Under the pieces are notes generated by a model. That model did not search any database. It was not told the DNA's origin and saw only the letters and a program-made list of their open reading frames with translations. The translations under genes were made by a program, and so were the position numbers. From Desulfogranum japonicum DSM 18378 (GTDB taxonomy: Bacteria; Desulfobacterota; Desulfobulbia; Desulfobulbales; Desulfobulbaceae): a stretch of 64,000 nt of DNA. Below are positions 8,952-17,376 of the stretch, in pieces. The stretch covers positions 1-64,000 of the forward strand of contig NZ_AUCV01000022.1 in the NCBI RefSeq assembly GCF_000429945.1. The letters are read 5' to 3'. Position 1 is the stretch's first letter; every line of letters begins with the position of its first letter.

Positions 8952-10388
8952 CTACATATATTTGCCGTTTATCAAAAAATGAATCCAGATACTCGCGGCA
9001 TAGCCAAGAGCTATGGCAGGAGTCCACTTCAGGTGGCCCAAAAATGTATACGTTCCCCTTGCCTGACCCATCAGGGCTACTCCTGCTGCTGAACCGATTG
9101 AAAGCATGGATCCGCCGACCCCGGCTGTAAGGGTAACAAGCAGCCACTGCCCGTGTGACATCTCAGGCATCATGGTCAATACCGCAAACATTACCGGGAT
9201 ATTATCGACAATGGCAGACAGAATACCCACCAATATGTTAGCCGCACTTGGTCCAAGGTCGAAATACATAAACTTGGAAAGCAGTGTCAAATATCCCATA
9301 AAGCCAAGCCCGCCAACACAGAGAATAATCCCATAAAAAAAGAGCAGTGTATCCCATTCAGCCCGGGCCACCTTACTGAAAATATCAAAAGGCACAATCT
9401 GGCCTATGCGCTCTTCAGCTTTCAACGGATCATAGGTAGCCGGATCGGGCTTATGGGTTTTGTTGAGATAGTAGCCGAATATTTTCAGAAGAGAGAGACC
9501 AGCCATCATGCCTACCATAGGAGGCAGATGCAGGAAGTTATGAAAACTTACCGCAGTCGCGATGGTCCAGAGAAACAGCCCGATAATGATGAATGCGCCT
9601 CGCTTGAGTTTGAGATCCTCACTGGTGGCCTCAGGCTGGAGATTCGGGATAGAGAAATGCATGAGTGCGGCCGGAACAATCCAGGCAACAAGGGATGGAA
9701 TAAACAAGGCCAGAAACTCCTGAAACTGAACGATCCCTTTCTGCCATACCATCAAAGTGGTGATGTCCCCAAACGGGCTGAAAGCTCCACCCGCATTAGC
9801 GGCGACTACGATATTGACACAGGCCAGCAATACAAACTTCTTATCTTCCTTGCCAATGGCCATGACCACCGCACACATCAATAACGCAGTGGTTAAATTA
9901 TCGGCTATTGGGGAGATAAAGAATGCCAGCAAACCCGTAATCCAGAAAAGTTTACGATAGGAAAACCCTGCATTTACCAGCTTGACCCGCAGTACCTCAA
10001 ACACCAGTCTCTCCTCCATGGCATTGATAAAGGTCATGGCAACGAGAAGAAACAGGAACAGCTCCGCATATTCTAGAATATTGTGGCGGATAGCTTCCTC
10101 GGCAACGCCTGTTATGCCACCCATTGCGTAAACCATACCGATCAGCCCCCAGATAATACCTGCTGCCAATAATACAGGTTTGGATTTTCGCATATGGGTT
10201 ACCTCCTCAAGCATAACGAAGGCATAGGCGATAATAAATACGAAAATACCAAGATACCCCACCCAGTGTTTGGTAAGATCAAGTATTTCCGCAGGGCTTC
10301 CAGGTGCAGCTGATGCCAGGCTTGTTGAGACAAACCCCAGTATTACAGTCAAGAGAGAGATCAGCCCGATCATGCTCAGTTTTTGCAT
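8952..10388 (-). CDS. nhaD: Na+/H+ antiporter, NhaD type
   Basis: A 478-residue polytopic inner-membrane antiporter of the NhaD family (ion transporter superfamily) with a cleavable-looking N-terminal hydrophobic segment. Typical stretches are ISPIADNLTTALLMCAV and NIVVAANAGGAFSPFGDIT, each carrying residues expected in the ion path. The ATG at 10388 is chosen because CTGGAG lies 8 bases upstream; an upstream in-frame start at 10415 would sit before that site. nhaR lies divergently across a 335-bp gap and carbonic anhydrase follows. The family exports Na+ or Li+ in exchange for H+ at alkaline pH or high salt, fitting a marine or brackish habitat. Confidence 0.92.
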   Translation of the reverse strand: MQKLSMIGLISLLTVILGFVSTSLASAAPGSPAEILDLTKHWVGYLGIFVFIIAYAFVMLEEVTHMRKSKPVLLAAGIIWGLIGMVYAMGGITGVAEEAIRHNILEYAELFLFLLVAMTFINAMEERLVFEVLRVKLVNAGFSYRKLFWITGLLAFFISPIADNLTTALLMCAVVMAIGKEDKKFVLLACVNIVVAANAGGAFSPFGDITTLMVWQKGIVQFQEFLALFIPSLVAWIVPAALMHFSIPNLQPEATSEDLKLKRGAFIIIGLFLWTIATAVSFHNFLHLPPMVGMMAGLSLLKIFGYYLNKTHKPDPATYDPLKAEERIGQIVPFDIFSKVARAEWDTLLFFYGIILCVGGLGFMGYLTLLSKFMYFDLGPSAANILVGILSAIVDNIPVMFAVLTMMPEMSHGQWLLVTLTAGVGGSMLSIGSAAGVALMGQARGTYTFLGHLKWTPAIALGYAASIWIHFLINGKYM

Positions 10389-10723
10389 TTGTAAACTCCA
10401 GTGTTGTTCCATCACTTATCAAACAGGCAGGTTTCAGGCGTCTTTGTTCCCATGAAACCGTATTGCGAATTCTTACAGCCCGCATTGTTCAGGCAATTGC
10501 GCAGAATCGGCAATCACTTCAGAGATGCTTTTTTAGCTTTCTCCTTAAAAAGCGTAATTTCCTTGCCCTTTATCAGCCCTCTGTTCTATTGTGCTCCGCA
10601 GGCAGAATGCCCTCCAGAATAAGCACTCTTTCTATTCTTCATTACATTAAACTCTAAATATAATTCGGACAAATAGATAAATACGCTGCAACAGTTCTAA
10701 AAATACGAATAATAGAGATCTAT
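10389..10723. promoter_or_regulatory. nhaD-nhaR divergent regulatory region
   Basis: 335 bases between divergently transcribed genes, so it should contain both promoters and the NhaR binding sites. The nhaR side (about 10640-10715) is strongly A/T rich. A small inverted repeat GGTTTCA/TGAAACC occurs at about 10430-10457, inside the nhaD leader. I could not assign promoter boxes with confidence and see no gene. Confidence 0.45.
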
Positions 10724-11623
10724 ATGGAATGGCTCAATTACCATCACCTGTTTTACTTCTGGACAGTTATGCGTGAAGGAAGCATCACTGCAGCCAGTGA
10801 AAAACTATGCCTTGCGCAATCAACAATCAGCGCTCAACTCTCTAAACTGGAAGAAAACCTGGAAGTCAAATTGACACAAAAAGTTGGACGAACCCTGGAA
10901 CCTACTGATGCGGGACAACTTGTTCTGCGATATGCAGATGAAATTTTTTCATTGGGCAGAGAGATGATGGACTCGCTAAAAGGACTTCCAACCACAGGAC
11001 CATGGTCTTTACGGGTCGGAATCGTTGACGTGGTGCCAAAACATGTTGCCCAAAAGCTTTTGGCACCAATAAATACCTTACCGGAAAAGGTCCGGTTGAT
11101 CTGCTATGAAGGAAAAGACGAAAACCTCCTGGCTGAGTTGGCAATGCACAATCTGGATGTGGTGCTGACTGACACCCCCTTACGTTCAGGGTTGAGCGTC
11201 AAGGCCTATAATCACCTCCTGGGAGAATGCGGAGTTTCTTTTTTTGGAACAAAAGATCTGGCAGCGCAGCTTAAAGGGGAATTCCCACATTCTCTCAACA
11301 ATGCTCCAATGCTATTTCCTATGGCGATGAGTACCTTACGTAGAATTCTGGACCAATGGCTAAATAAAATGAGCATCACCCCCCTGATAGTTGGCGAATT
11401 TGTCGACAGTGCTCTCTTGAAAGTCTTTGGCCAGGCTGGTGATGGTATCTTTATAGCTCCGACAGTTATTGAAAGAGAAGTTGTAAACCAGTACCACGTC
11501 CAGGTAATTGGCCGGACACAGGATATGAAAGAAAAATTCTACGCTATTTCAGTTGAACGAATCATCAAACATCCGGCAGTAGCAGCCATTTCTGAAGCGG
11601 CACATCAAAAACTATTTTTTTAA
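10724..11623 (+). CDS. nhaR: LysR-family regulator, NhaR-like
   Basis: A 299-residue LysR-type regulator. The N-terminal winged HTH begins MEWLNYHHLFYFWTVMREGS and continues SEKLCLAQSTISAQLSKLE, a close match in style to NhaR, which activates sodium antiporter genes in response to Na+. A periplasmic-binding-like effector domain spans about 90-295. Divergent placement next to nhaD supports the name. There is no strong ribosome-binding site (AATAGAGATCTAT upstream). It probably senses Na+ directly, as described for NhaR. Confidence 0.87.
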   Translation: MEWLNYHHLFYFWTVMREGSITAASEKLCLAQSTISAQLSKLEENLEVKLTQKVGRTLEPTDAGQLVLRYADEIFSLGREMMDSLKGLPTTGPWSLRVGIVDVVPKHVAQKLLAPINTLPEKVRLICYEGKDENLLAELAMHNLDVVLTDTPLRSGLSVKAYNHLLGECGVSFFGTKDLAAQLKGEFPHSLNNAPMLFPMAMSTLRRILDQWLNKMSITPLIVGEFVDSALLKVFGQAGDGIFIAPTVIEREVVNQYHVQVIGRTQDMKEKFYAISVERIIKHPAVAAISEAAHQKLFF

Positions 11624-11674
11624 TTTCAAAATATAATGATCCAGAATCAGCAGACAGATGTCTTCCCAGTGTAC

Positions 11675-11757
11675 GTAACTGATCACGGGGTCAACAACAC
11701 AGATATTTCAATGAGTTCTGAGTTGCAACTGGTCGCAGGTGCTTCAGATTTGCGCAA
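11675..11757 (-). repeat. MITE-like interspersed repeat, copy B (partial, inverted)
   Basis: The reverse complement of this segment matches the right half of copy A (7441-7523) almost base for base, including GTGATCAGTTAC at the terminus. On the plus strand it begins GTAACTGATCACGGGG. The similarity ends at about 11757, so the other half is missing or replaced by the sequence that carries the hairpin at 11811-11875. Confidence 0.6.
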
Positions 11758-11810
11758 ACTAGGGTCGCGGGAAAGACTACATATCCCAAAATTGCGTAGG
11801 ATATCGGTTT

Positions 11811-11875
11811 GGTAACGTTGTCGCGTCAATGGTTCGATACTGGCCGTATTGAGCCTTTGACACGACGACGTTACC
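11811..11875. repeat. Long imperfect hairpin (30-nt arms)
   Basis: The arms 11811-11840 and 11846-11875 (starting GGTAACGTTGTCGCG and ending GACGACGTTACC) are inverted copies with 25 of 30 positions paired and a 5-base loop, TGGCC. Several mismatches become G-U pairs in RNA, so the paired form looks maintained. It lies downstream of both convergent genes nhaR and the TPR gene, but lacks a T run. Confidence 0.6.
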
Positions 11876-11916
11876 GAGTTGAGAGACAAGTAAGATTGGA
11901 TAATTTATTTTTTCCG
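11876..11916 (-). repeat. 41-bp inverted repeat, left copy
   Basis: The reverse complement starts CGGAAAAAATAAATTATCC and ends TCTCTCAACTC. It matches 13325-13365 at 37 of 41 positions without gaps. It begins a few bases after the stop codon of the TPR gene, while the other copy lies upstream of that gene, in opposite orientation. Confidence 0.65.
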
Positions 11917-11922
11917 TGCCCC

Positions 11923-12990
11923 TTAAATACTGATCATTTGTAGATTTTTTTTCACCTGTGCCATGTGTTCAATGGCTCCTTTGTAATTCTTGTTGAACTT
12001 CAAGGTTTGTTCAAATGCTGCTTTTGCCTTTAGGAGCGAATCCTTATCTTGATTAATCTGGCCCAGTTTTAAATACGCCACACCTAAGCCAAAAAAGGCA
12101 CGTGGGTTTTTACGTATATGCTGAGTAGAACGTTCAAAGTACGGTATAGACTCTTTGTATTTTTGTTGTTCCCAGAGCAGTTGTTCTCCCTTGGCAGAGC
12201 AGGCCTCACCAAGAACCCTATGTCCCAGGATGAAGTTCATCAGATCCAATGCTTTTTTTGCCTGTTGGATTGATTCGTCATAATCTGAGAGTTTATACAG
12301 TAAAAAGCTGGCATAGTTGACTCTGGCCCAGGGATCATCGGGGAACATGTCTACCAACTTCATGTGGATGGCTCGTGTCTGTCGATATTTTTTTTGCTCT
12401 TTATAAATATGGATCAAAAGATAGCACGCATCGTTAAATTCTTTATTGTCCTTATGGGATTCAAGGGCTTGCCTGACGTAGCGTTCAGCTTCATCATATT
12501 TTTTTTCATCCAGAGCTATTTGCCCCCACATAAGAGGTACTTTGGGATTGTCAGGATCTATCTGACTGGCCCTAAAAGCTAAATATCTGGCAGTTTTCAG
12601 GTCTCCAGTCATAATAAACGGAAGACTGCCATAATAGTATGCATCAAAAAAAGATGGATATAGCGTATACGCTTTGAGAAAATACCTTTTAGATTCTTGT
12701 AATGATTCCTTTTTGTAACTTCTAGAGTGCAGGTATCCAGCTTTGTAAGCAAGCCTTGCTTTTCCTACGAGGTAATATTGGCTATCTTTTGTGAAAAAAT
12801 TGATCCTTTTCAGTAAATTTTCTACTTTTTTTAATTCTGGAGTATTTCCATGATAGTTATCCATTATTTTCTGGGCCTGATGATACAATTGTATTTCAAG
12901 ATTTTCTGTTGAGTGTGCATCTACAGAAAGAGATGCTATCCATATCAAGCTGAATATGAATGTGGACAGAACTGAATTCAGGTTTTGCAT
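11923..12990 (-). CDS. Secreted TPR-repeat protein
   Basis: A protein of about 355 residues if started at ATG 12990, giving a clear Sec signal peptide (MQNLNSVLSTFIFSLIWIAS, cleaved near SVDAHS). A start at 13035 would add 15 polar residues before it. The mature part is built of TPR-like units, with clear ones around PNDNPKVPLMWGQIALDEKK-type and PRAFFGLGVAYLKLGQ-type helices, and probably resides in the periplasm as a scaffold. No catalytic domain is present. The gene is flanked by 41-bp inverted repeats and is isolated between nhaR and an unrelated hypothetical, suggesting it may have arrived as a cassette. Confidence 0.75.
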   Translation of the reverse strand: MQNLNSVLSTFIFSLIWIASLSVDAHSTENLEIQLYHQAQKIMDNYHGNTPELKKVENLLKRINFFTKDSQYYLVGKARLAYKAGYLHSRSYKKESLQESKRYFLKAYTLYPSFFDAYYYGSLPFIMTGDLKTARYLAFRASQIDPDNPKVPLMWGQIALDEKKYDEAERYVRQALESHKDNKEFNDACYLLIHIYKEQKKYRQTRAIHMKLVDMFPDDPWARVNYASFLLYKLSDYDESIQQAKKALDLMNFILGHRVLGEACSAKGEQLLWEQQKYKESIPYFERSTQHIRKNPRAFFGLGVAYLKLGQINQDKDSLLKAKAAFEQTLKFNKNYKGAIEHMAQVKKNLQMISI

Positions 12991-13035
12991 AACAACTAAC
13001 CACTTGTTTTGTTTACTCTTTACACAACATGTCAA

Positions 13036-13415
13036 TATTAATTTGATGCATCCCGGTGCGTATCTTTTTATCTTGTTGCGGTCGAGGCTAAATGTACGTA
13101 TTGAAAAAATGCCAACAGTTCATCGGGGTATAAAAAACCTGGCATAACCCGCTAGCTGTAAGCCAACCGCAAGGAAACTCCGCGGGAGTGCGAGTGAACG
13201 CCTACTAAAGACGAACAAAGTTCGTGTTATCAATTTCCTGGATCATCACGCAATACAAAAATCGGCGCCCCCTCAATAACCATTGCGTGGCAACAACATT
13301 TTTTTTAAGGGATTTTAAAGGCCGCGGAAAAAATACATTATCCAATCTTGTTGGTCTCTCAACTCATTCTTCTATACAATTTTTGGATAGGTGTTATTTT
13401 CCCACCCCTAAAGCA
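13036..13415. other. Intergenic stretch with inverted repeats
   Basis: No gene is seen. It contains an 8-bp-arm inverted repeat CACGCAAT/ATTGCGTG (13247-13289) and the right copy of the 41-bp repeat (13325-13365). The first part should carry the promoter of the TPR gene on the minus strand. Confidence 0.4.
13325..13365 (+). repeat. 41-bp inverted repeat, right copy
   Basis: Begins CGGAAAAAATACATTATCC and ends TCTCTCAACTC. It pairs with 11876-11916 in inverted orientation at 37 of 41 positions. The two copies bracket a 1.49-kb unit containing only the secreted TPR gene. Confidence 0.65.
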
Positions 13416-13452
13416 TTGACACCGGTGTCAACTCAACGATAAGAAGATCGTT
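13416..13452 (+). promoter_or_regulatory. Overlapping palindromes and candidate promoter upstream of the 13497 gene
   Basis: TTGACACCGGTGTCAA (13416-13431) is a perfect 16-bp palindrome that includes a consensus -35 box TTGACA; ATAAGA lies 17 bases later as a weak -10. A second inverted repeat, AACGAT-AAGAAG-ATCGTT (13435-13452), overlaps the -10. The arrangement looks like a repressor-controlled promoter. Confidence 0.5.
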
Positions 13453-13496
13453 ACATTGCAGGGCATTTTAAAAAATACGACAAGGAGCTGAGGGTT

Positions 13497-14069
13497 ATGG
13501 TTGAGGAGTACAAGGAGCTTGAACTGGACGACAATTCAAAAGAATTAGTAATAAAATGGCAACGACAGGCTGAAGCCCTCAAAAAGCGGCACCCGGAGTG
13601 GGATGCAGAAAAAATTGAACAAGAGATGAAACAATTCATCATCTCGGATGCAGAAAAAGTGTTTTCCTCAAAGGATGGAAAAGCCTATGTTGAAGAATTG
13701 AAAGCTCTCATCCAAAAAGCCGAAGCTGCCAGAAACCGGGCCATAGAAAGCATTATGATTTACATGGGAAAAACCAGCCCCGATGCAGTTGCTACGGCCT
13801 TATTTGAGCTGAATTGCGGATGCATCAGGGCCTGTGCAGTATCCGACGAAGGTGCTCCCATGGGCGAAATGATCATGGTTTCCGGTAGACAGGTGGAAGA
13901 GGATTACGAATGTAGCATCTGTGAAAATGACGGCGGTACCACGCCTGAGCGATGTATCAACAAGGCAATAGTCTGGCCGGGGGAAGAATCTGAACTCCCC
14001 TCTGAGGAGTTCAGACTTGCCATCGGTAAGAAGGTTTTCGGCGATGAGTATTCTTTAGACGATATATAG
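13497..14069 (+). CDS. Hypothetical cytoplasmic protein with conserved-looking cysteine motifs
   Basis: A 190-residue acidic protein started at ATG 13497 behind AAGGAG. The N-terminal 90 residues are charged and helical, probably coiled coil (KRHPEWDAEKIEQEMKQF). The middle and C-terminal part carries CGCIRAC around residue 110, then CSIC near 140 and a further Cys after TTPER. The spacing of these cysteines suggests metal or iron-sulfur binding. I do not recognise the family. A palindromic promoter region lies upstream and no operon partner is present. The role is unknown. Confidence 0.65.
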   Translation: MVEEYKELELDDNSKELVIKWQRQAEALKKRHPEWDAEKIEQEMKQFIISDAEKVFSSKDGKAYVEELKALIQKAEAARNRAIESIMIYMGKTSPDAVATALFELNCGCIRACAVSDEGAPMGEMIMVSGRQVEEDYECSICENDGGTTPERCINKAIVWPGEESELPSEEFRLAIGKKVFGDEYSLDDI

Positions 14070-14107
14070 TTCTTGTAAACAGATGAAATTTTTGATTTTT
14101 TATTACC

Positions 14108-14149
14108 CCGGGCTGCTAACACCTTTTTCAAGGAGGACGAACAGCCCGG
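14108..14149. terminator. Possible terminator hairpin between convergent genes
   Basis: CCGGGCTG (14108-14115) pairs with CAGCCCGG (14142-14149). The 26-base loop contains a smaller CCTTTTTCAAGG hairpin. It lies between the 13497 gene and cobT, which converge. No T run follows, so this is a weak call. Confidence 0.4.
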
Positions 14150-14243
14150 CATCTCTGGCAGCAAAAAGGACCACAGGGGCTCTATCCCCCATCAATATAT
14201 CAAGAAAAAACAAAATTTTCTGACCCGCAATTCTGTTGAAAAG

Positions 14244-15311
14244 TCATGCAGTTTCCTGTGCGTTGCCGATACCCACCTCTGCAAAGGTCTTAATCTCAGC
14301 AAGAATACGGGTAGATGCGTCAAGGAGATGCATAGCCACGGCAGCGCCGGTTCCTTCACCAAGTCGGAACTGCAGATCCAGCAGCGGTTGCAGGCCAAGA
14401 TGTTTCAACATATAGGCGTGGCCAACCTCAACAGAATTATGGCTAGCAAACAAATACTCCTTTGCTCCAGGAGCCAGGGAACATGCAATCAGGGCTCCTG
14501 CTGTTGAAATCAGCCCATCACAGATAACAGGAACGCCATTCACGGCAGCACCCAGCACCAATCCGGCAAGACCGCCGATCTCAAGGCCACCGACCTTAGC
14601 CAGTACATCCAAAGCATCATTTGCGCCAGGTTTGTGAAGACTCAGTCCCTGTTCAATCACCCTGATCTTATTGGCCAGCATGTTGTCATCAATACCAGTT
14701 CCACGACCGGTCAATTTTTCCACCGCAATCCCAGAAAAGGCAGCAATAACAGCAGTAGAAGGAGTTGTATTACCTATTCCCATGTCCCCCGTACCCAGCA
14801 GGTCCACAGGATGTTCGCTAATAAGCTCCTCAACAATCTCTATGCCTGCCTCCACCGATCGAACCGCCTGCTCCCGGCTCATGGCAGGTTGCAGGGCAAA
14901 ATTTGCTGTGCCTTTGGCAACCTTTTTATGAAAAATGGGAAGGTCTGATTCAAAATCATGGTTTACGCCCAGATCAGCGACCCGCACCTCTGCACCGGCA
15001 TGCTTGCCCAGCACAGAGACAGAGGCTCCTCCATTTACAAAATTATAGACCATCTGCGGAGTCACTTCAGGGGGAAAAAGACTCACCCCTTCTGCAACCA
15101 CACCGTGGTCGCCGGCACAGGTGACAATAACCTTTCTCTTGAGTTGTACGTCCAGAGTGCCTGCGATGGCAGCAAGCCGTGCACTTACAGGCTCCAAGAT
15201 TCCCAAGCATCCCTGGGGTCTGGCCTGGTCTGCAAGCCGTTGTTGGGCCTGATTGCGTATATTCTGATCTGGAACGCGAATAGCCTGTATGGTTTGTTTC
15301 AGTTTATCCAT
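14244..15311 (-). CDS. cobT: Nicotinate-nucleotide-dimethylbenzimidazole phosphoribosyltransferase
   Basis: A 355-residue CobT that transfers phosphoribose from nicotinate mononucleotide to the lower-ligand base, forming the alpha-ribazole phosphate of cobamides. Family landmarks are CAGDHGVVAEGVSLFPPEVT, LGTGDMGIGNTTPSTA and RLGEGTGAAVAM near the C-terminus, where the catalytic Glu of CobT sits. Length is normal. It lies 90 bases downstream of the ThiC paralog on the same strand and so probably falls under the same cobalamin riboswitch. This pairs base synthesis with base activation. Confidence 0.95.
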   Translation of the reverse strand: MDKLKQTIQAIRVPDQNIRNQAQQRLADQARPQGCLGILEPVSARLAAIAGTLDVQLKRKVIVTCAGDHGVVAEGVSLFPPEVTPQMVYNFVNGGASVSVLGKHAGAEVRVADLGVNHDFESDLPIFHKKVAKGTANFALQPAMSREQAVRSVEAGIEIVEELISEHPVDLLGTGDMGIGNTTPSTAVIAAFSGIAVEKLTGRGTGIDDNMLANKIRVIEQGLSLHKPGANDALDVLAKVGGLEIGGLAGLVLGAAVNGVPVICDGLISTAGALIACSLAPGAKEYLFASHNSVEVGHAYMLKHLGLQPLLDLQFRLGEGTGAAVAMHLLDASTRILAEIKTFAEVGIGNAQETA

Positions 15312-15401
15312 TGTATCGTTCTCTTACACTGCTCCTGAACACTCTCTGTTCAGGAGCGATAAGTGGTTAAACATGTATTTTAAAAGTCATGAAAATGCGG
15401 A

Positions 15402-16730
15402 TCAGGCAGCAGATTCGTCAGTGGTCTTCTTATCTCCTGCTATATCGGTCTTAAAAACCTCCATGCCTTTTTTCATGGCACAAAAATCGCCGCACATTGT
15501 ACACGTATCATCGGCTTCCGGAGTTCGTTCTGTTCGAACCTGTGCGGCAATCTCTGGAAACAGCAATACTTTTTCCAAATCCTGCCAGCGCATGTCACGT
15601 CTTGCCATGGCAGCCTGTTTTTCACCTTGTCGACGGTCAGGGTATTTGGCAATATCGCCTACACGAACAGCCAGACGTGTAGCCCGTACCCCTTCACGAA
15701 CATCCTCTTCATTGGGAAGAGCCAGATGTTCCGCAGGGGTAATGTAACAGATCAGGTCAGCGCCGTAACGGGCGGAGTTGGCAGCGCCGATAGCCGCAGC
15801 TATATGATCATACCCCGCCCCGGTGTCCAAAGGTATGGGGCCCAGGACATAGTACGGAGCATTACCGCTCATTCGTTTTTCCAGCATAATATTTCCGGCT
15901 ATCTCATCCAGCGGTACATGCCCCGGCCCTTCCACCATCATCTGGCAGCCCATTTCACGACCTCTTTCTGCCAGTTCACAGTTAATTATCATTTCCGCCA
16001 TTTGGGCCCTGTCATGGCTGTCATGAATAGCTCCGGCTCGAATACCGTTACCCAGAGATAAAATGGCGTCGTATTTTTTCATGAGTGCGCACACTCTCTC
16101 AAACTGTTCATACAGCGGATTTTCCTTGCCGGTGGCGTCCATCCAGGCAACCATAAAGGTTCCACCTTTGGAAGCAAGACCGCCATATCTGAATCCCTGC
16201 CGGCGGAGGCGTTCGATGGTGTACTGATTAATTCCGCAGTGAATGGCCATAAAACTCAAGCCATCTTCCAGTTGCTGCTCAATAAGGTCAAAGAGATATT
16301 CCGGGTCAAGTTTTGTGGGATTATGGTGCCTGCGAGCTGTTTCTTTAAAAGCCTGGTACAATGGCACATTGCCTACAGGTAAAGACGTGTTGGCCAGAAC
16401 TTCCTGACGGATTTTGTCAAGGTTCCCGCCAACAGAGAGTTCCATAAGGGTATCTGCCCCTTCCTGCTCTGCAATTTTTGCCTTTCGCACTTCTGCGGCA
16501 ATATCACAGATATCAGAAGAGGTGCCAATGGATGCGTTGACTTTGGTTCTCAGGCCCGACCCGATGCCAACAATTTTTTGCTGCGGCCGCCTGGGATTAT
16601 TGGCGATAACAATCTCTCCTAGTGCGACCTTGGAACGGATAAACTCAGTTGACAGCCCTTCCTCGCGGGCAACGGATTCCATCTGGGGCGTAATTACGTT
16701 TTCTCTTGCATACTCGAGTTGGGTTTTCAT
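15402..16730 (-). CDS. bzaF: ThiC-family radical SAM enzyme, probably 5-hydroxybenzimidazole synthase
   Basis: A 442-residue member of the ThiC family, much shorter than enterobacterial ThiC (about 630) and like anaerobic ThiC/BzaF proteins. Landmarks are VNASIGTSSDICD, MVEGPGHVPLDEI and a C-terminal cluster motif CTMCGDFC near residue 415, spaced Cx2Cx3C. ThiC makes the thiamin pyrimidine; its paralog BzaF turns the same substrate, aminoimidazole ribotide, into 5-hydroxybenzimidazole, an anaerobic route to the cobamide lower ligand. The leader here is a cobalamin, not TPP, riboswitch and the next gene is cobT, so BzaF is the better call. Sequence alone does not exclude ThiC. Confidence 0.8.
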   Translation of the reverse strand: MKTQLEYARENVITPQMESVAREEGLSTEFIRSKVALGEIVIANNPRRPQQKIVGIGSGLRTKVNASIGTSSDICDIAAEVRKAKIAEQEGADTLMELSVGGNLDKIRQEVLANTSLPVGNVPLYQAFKETARRHHNPTKLDPEYLFDLIEQQLEDGLSFMAIHCGINQYTIERLRRQGFRYGGLASKGGTFMVAWMDATGKENPLYEQFERVCALMKKYDAILSLGNGIRAGAIHDSHDRAQMAEMIINCELAERGREMGCQMMVEGPGHVPLDEIAGNIMLEKRMSGNAPYYVLGPIPLDTGAGYDHIAAAIGAANSARYGADLICYITPAEHLALPNEEDVREGVRATRLAVRVGDIAKYPDRRQGEKQAAMARRDMRWQDLEKVLLFPEIAAQVRTERTPEADDTCTMCGDFCAMKKGMEVFKTDIAGDKKTTDESAA

Positions 16731-16870
16731 TATTCCTCCAACAACCTCCTAGCGTCATTCCAGAAATGGCTATATTCCGTCCACGTTCAAAAACAAACAT
16801 TTCGAACGTCTTCAAGAAGTTATGCCAGCTCTTCAAATACACACTAATATATGGAGTGCCTTAAATGCAA

Positions 16871-16910
16871 AAAGGGTTCTGAAAGGCACACCACCCTTTC
16901 AGAACCCTTT
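16871..16910 (-). terminator. Riboswitch-linked intrinsic terminator upstream of bzaF
   Basis: On the minus strand, AAAGGGTTCTGAAAGG and CCTTTCAGAACCCTTT form a perfect 16-bp stem with an 8-base loop, followed by TTTTTGCATTT. It lies between the riboswitch aptamer and bzaF, where a B12-dependent termination switch is expected. Confidence 0.85.
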
Positions 16911-16934
16911 ACCATCGTGTTCTGTACCAAAACA

Positions 16935-17135
16935 GTTCTATACGTCTTCTGACTTCCGGCTCATCATCAAGTGCGCCTTCCCAATCGCAGCAGTGCTCAT
17001 TCAAAAAGTCACGCATACAGACCAGTGGCTTCCATACGGATGCACTCAACTTGCACAGTTACAGCGGCGGGACCGTCACGGATTTACACCGTGTTCCGTT
17101 TATACAACTGTCTTTATGTTGAACGGGCATTAGTA
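16935..17135 (-). promoter_or_regulatory. Cobalamin riboswitch controlling bzaF-cobT
   Basis: Read on the minus strand, the leader contains the conserved core CGGTGTAAATCCGTGACGG, then CCCGCCGCTGTAAC, and further on GAGCCGGAAGTCAGAAGAC, the B12-box region. Order and spacing match the cobalamin aptamer. The terminator at 16871-16910 follows. High adenosylcobalamin should therefore switch off lower-ligand synthesis and activation. Confidence 0.9.
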
Positions 17136-17376
17136 ACAAATTTGCGCAAGAAAAACAATCCCCCGCAAGAGTGATTTTTCCACTGACTTTATCACGCCAT
17201 ATCAAGCTATTGCCCACTTACATAAAGCTTTCCCAATCACTTTGCACAACAGACTTATCGACAGAAATTGAACTTAAGACATTTCCTTCTTTGGAGATTC
17301 AGTGCTTTTTCTGTATCATTCTGGTACAAACATCATAATATTTTTTGTTCTTATCTCTAGCTGACCCGACTCGATA

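Noticed and set aside
13224-13442. Short plus-strand frame upstream of the 13497 gene
   Set aside because: Overlaps the inverted repeat and palindromes; composition looks non-coding.
15402-16730. Canonical thiamin enzyme ThiC under a TPP riboswitch
   Set aside because: The leader is clearly a cobalamin aptamer and cobT follows, so BzaF is favoured, though not proven.
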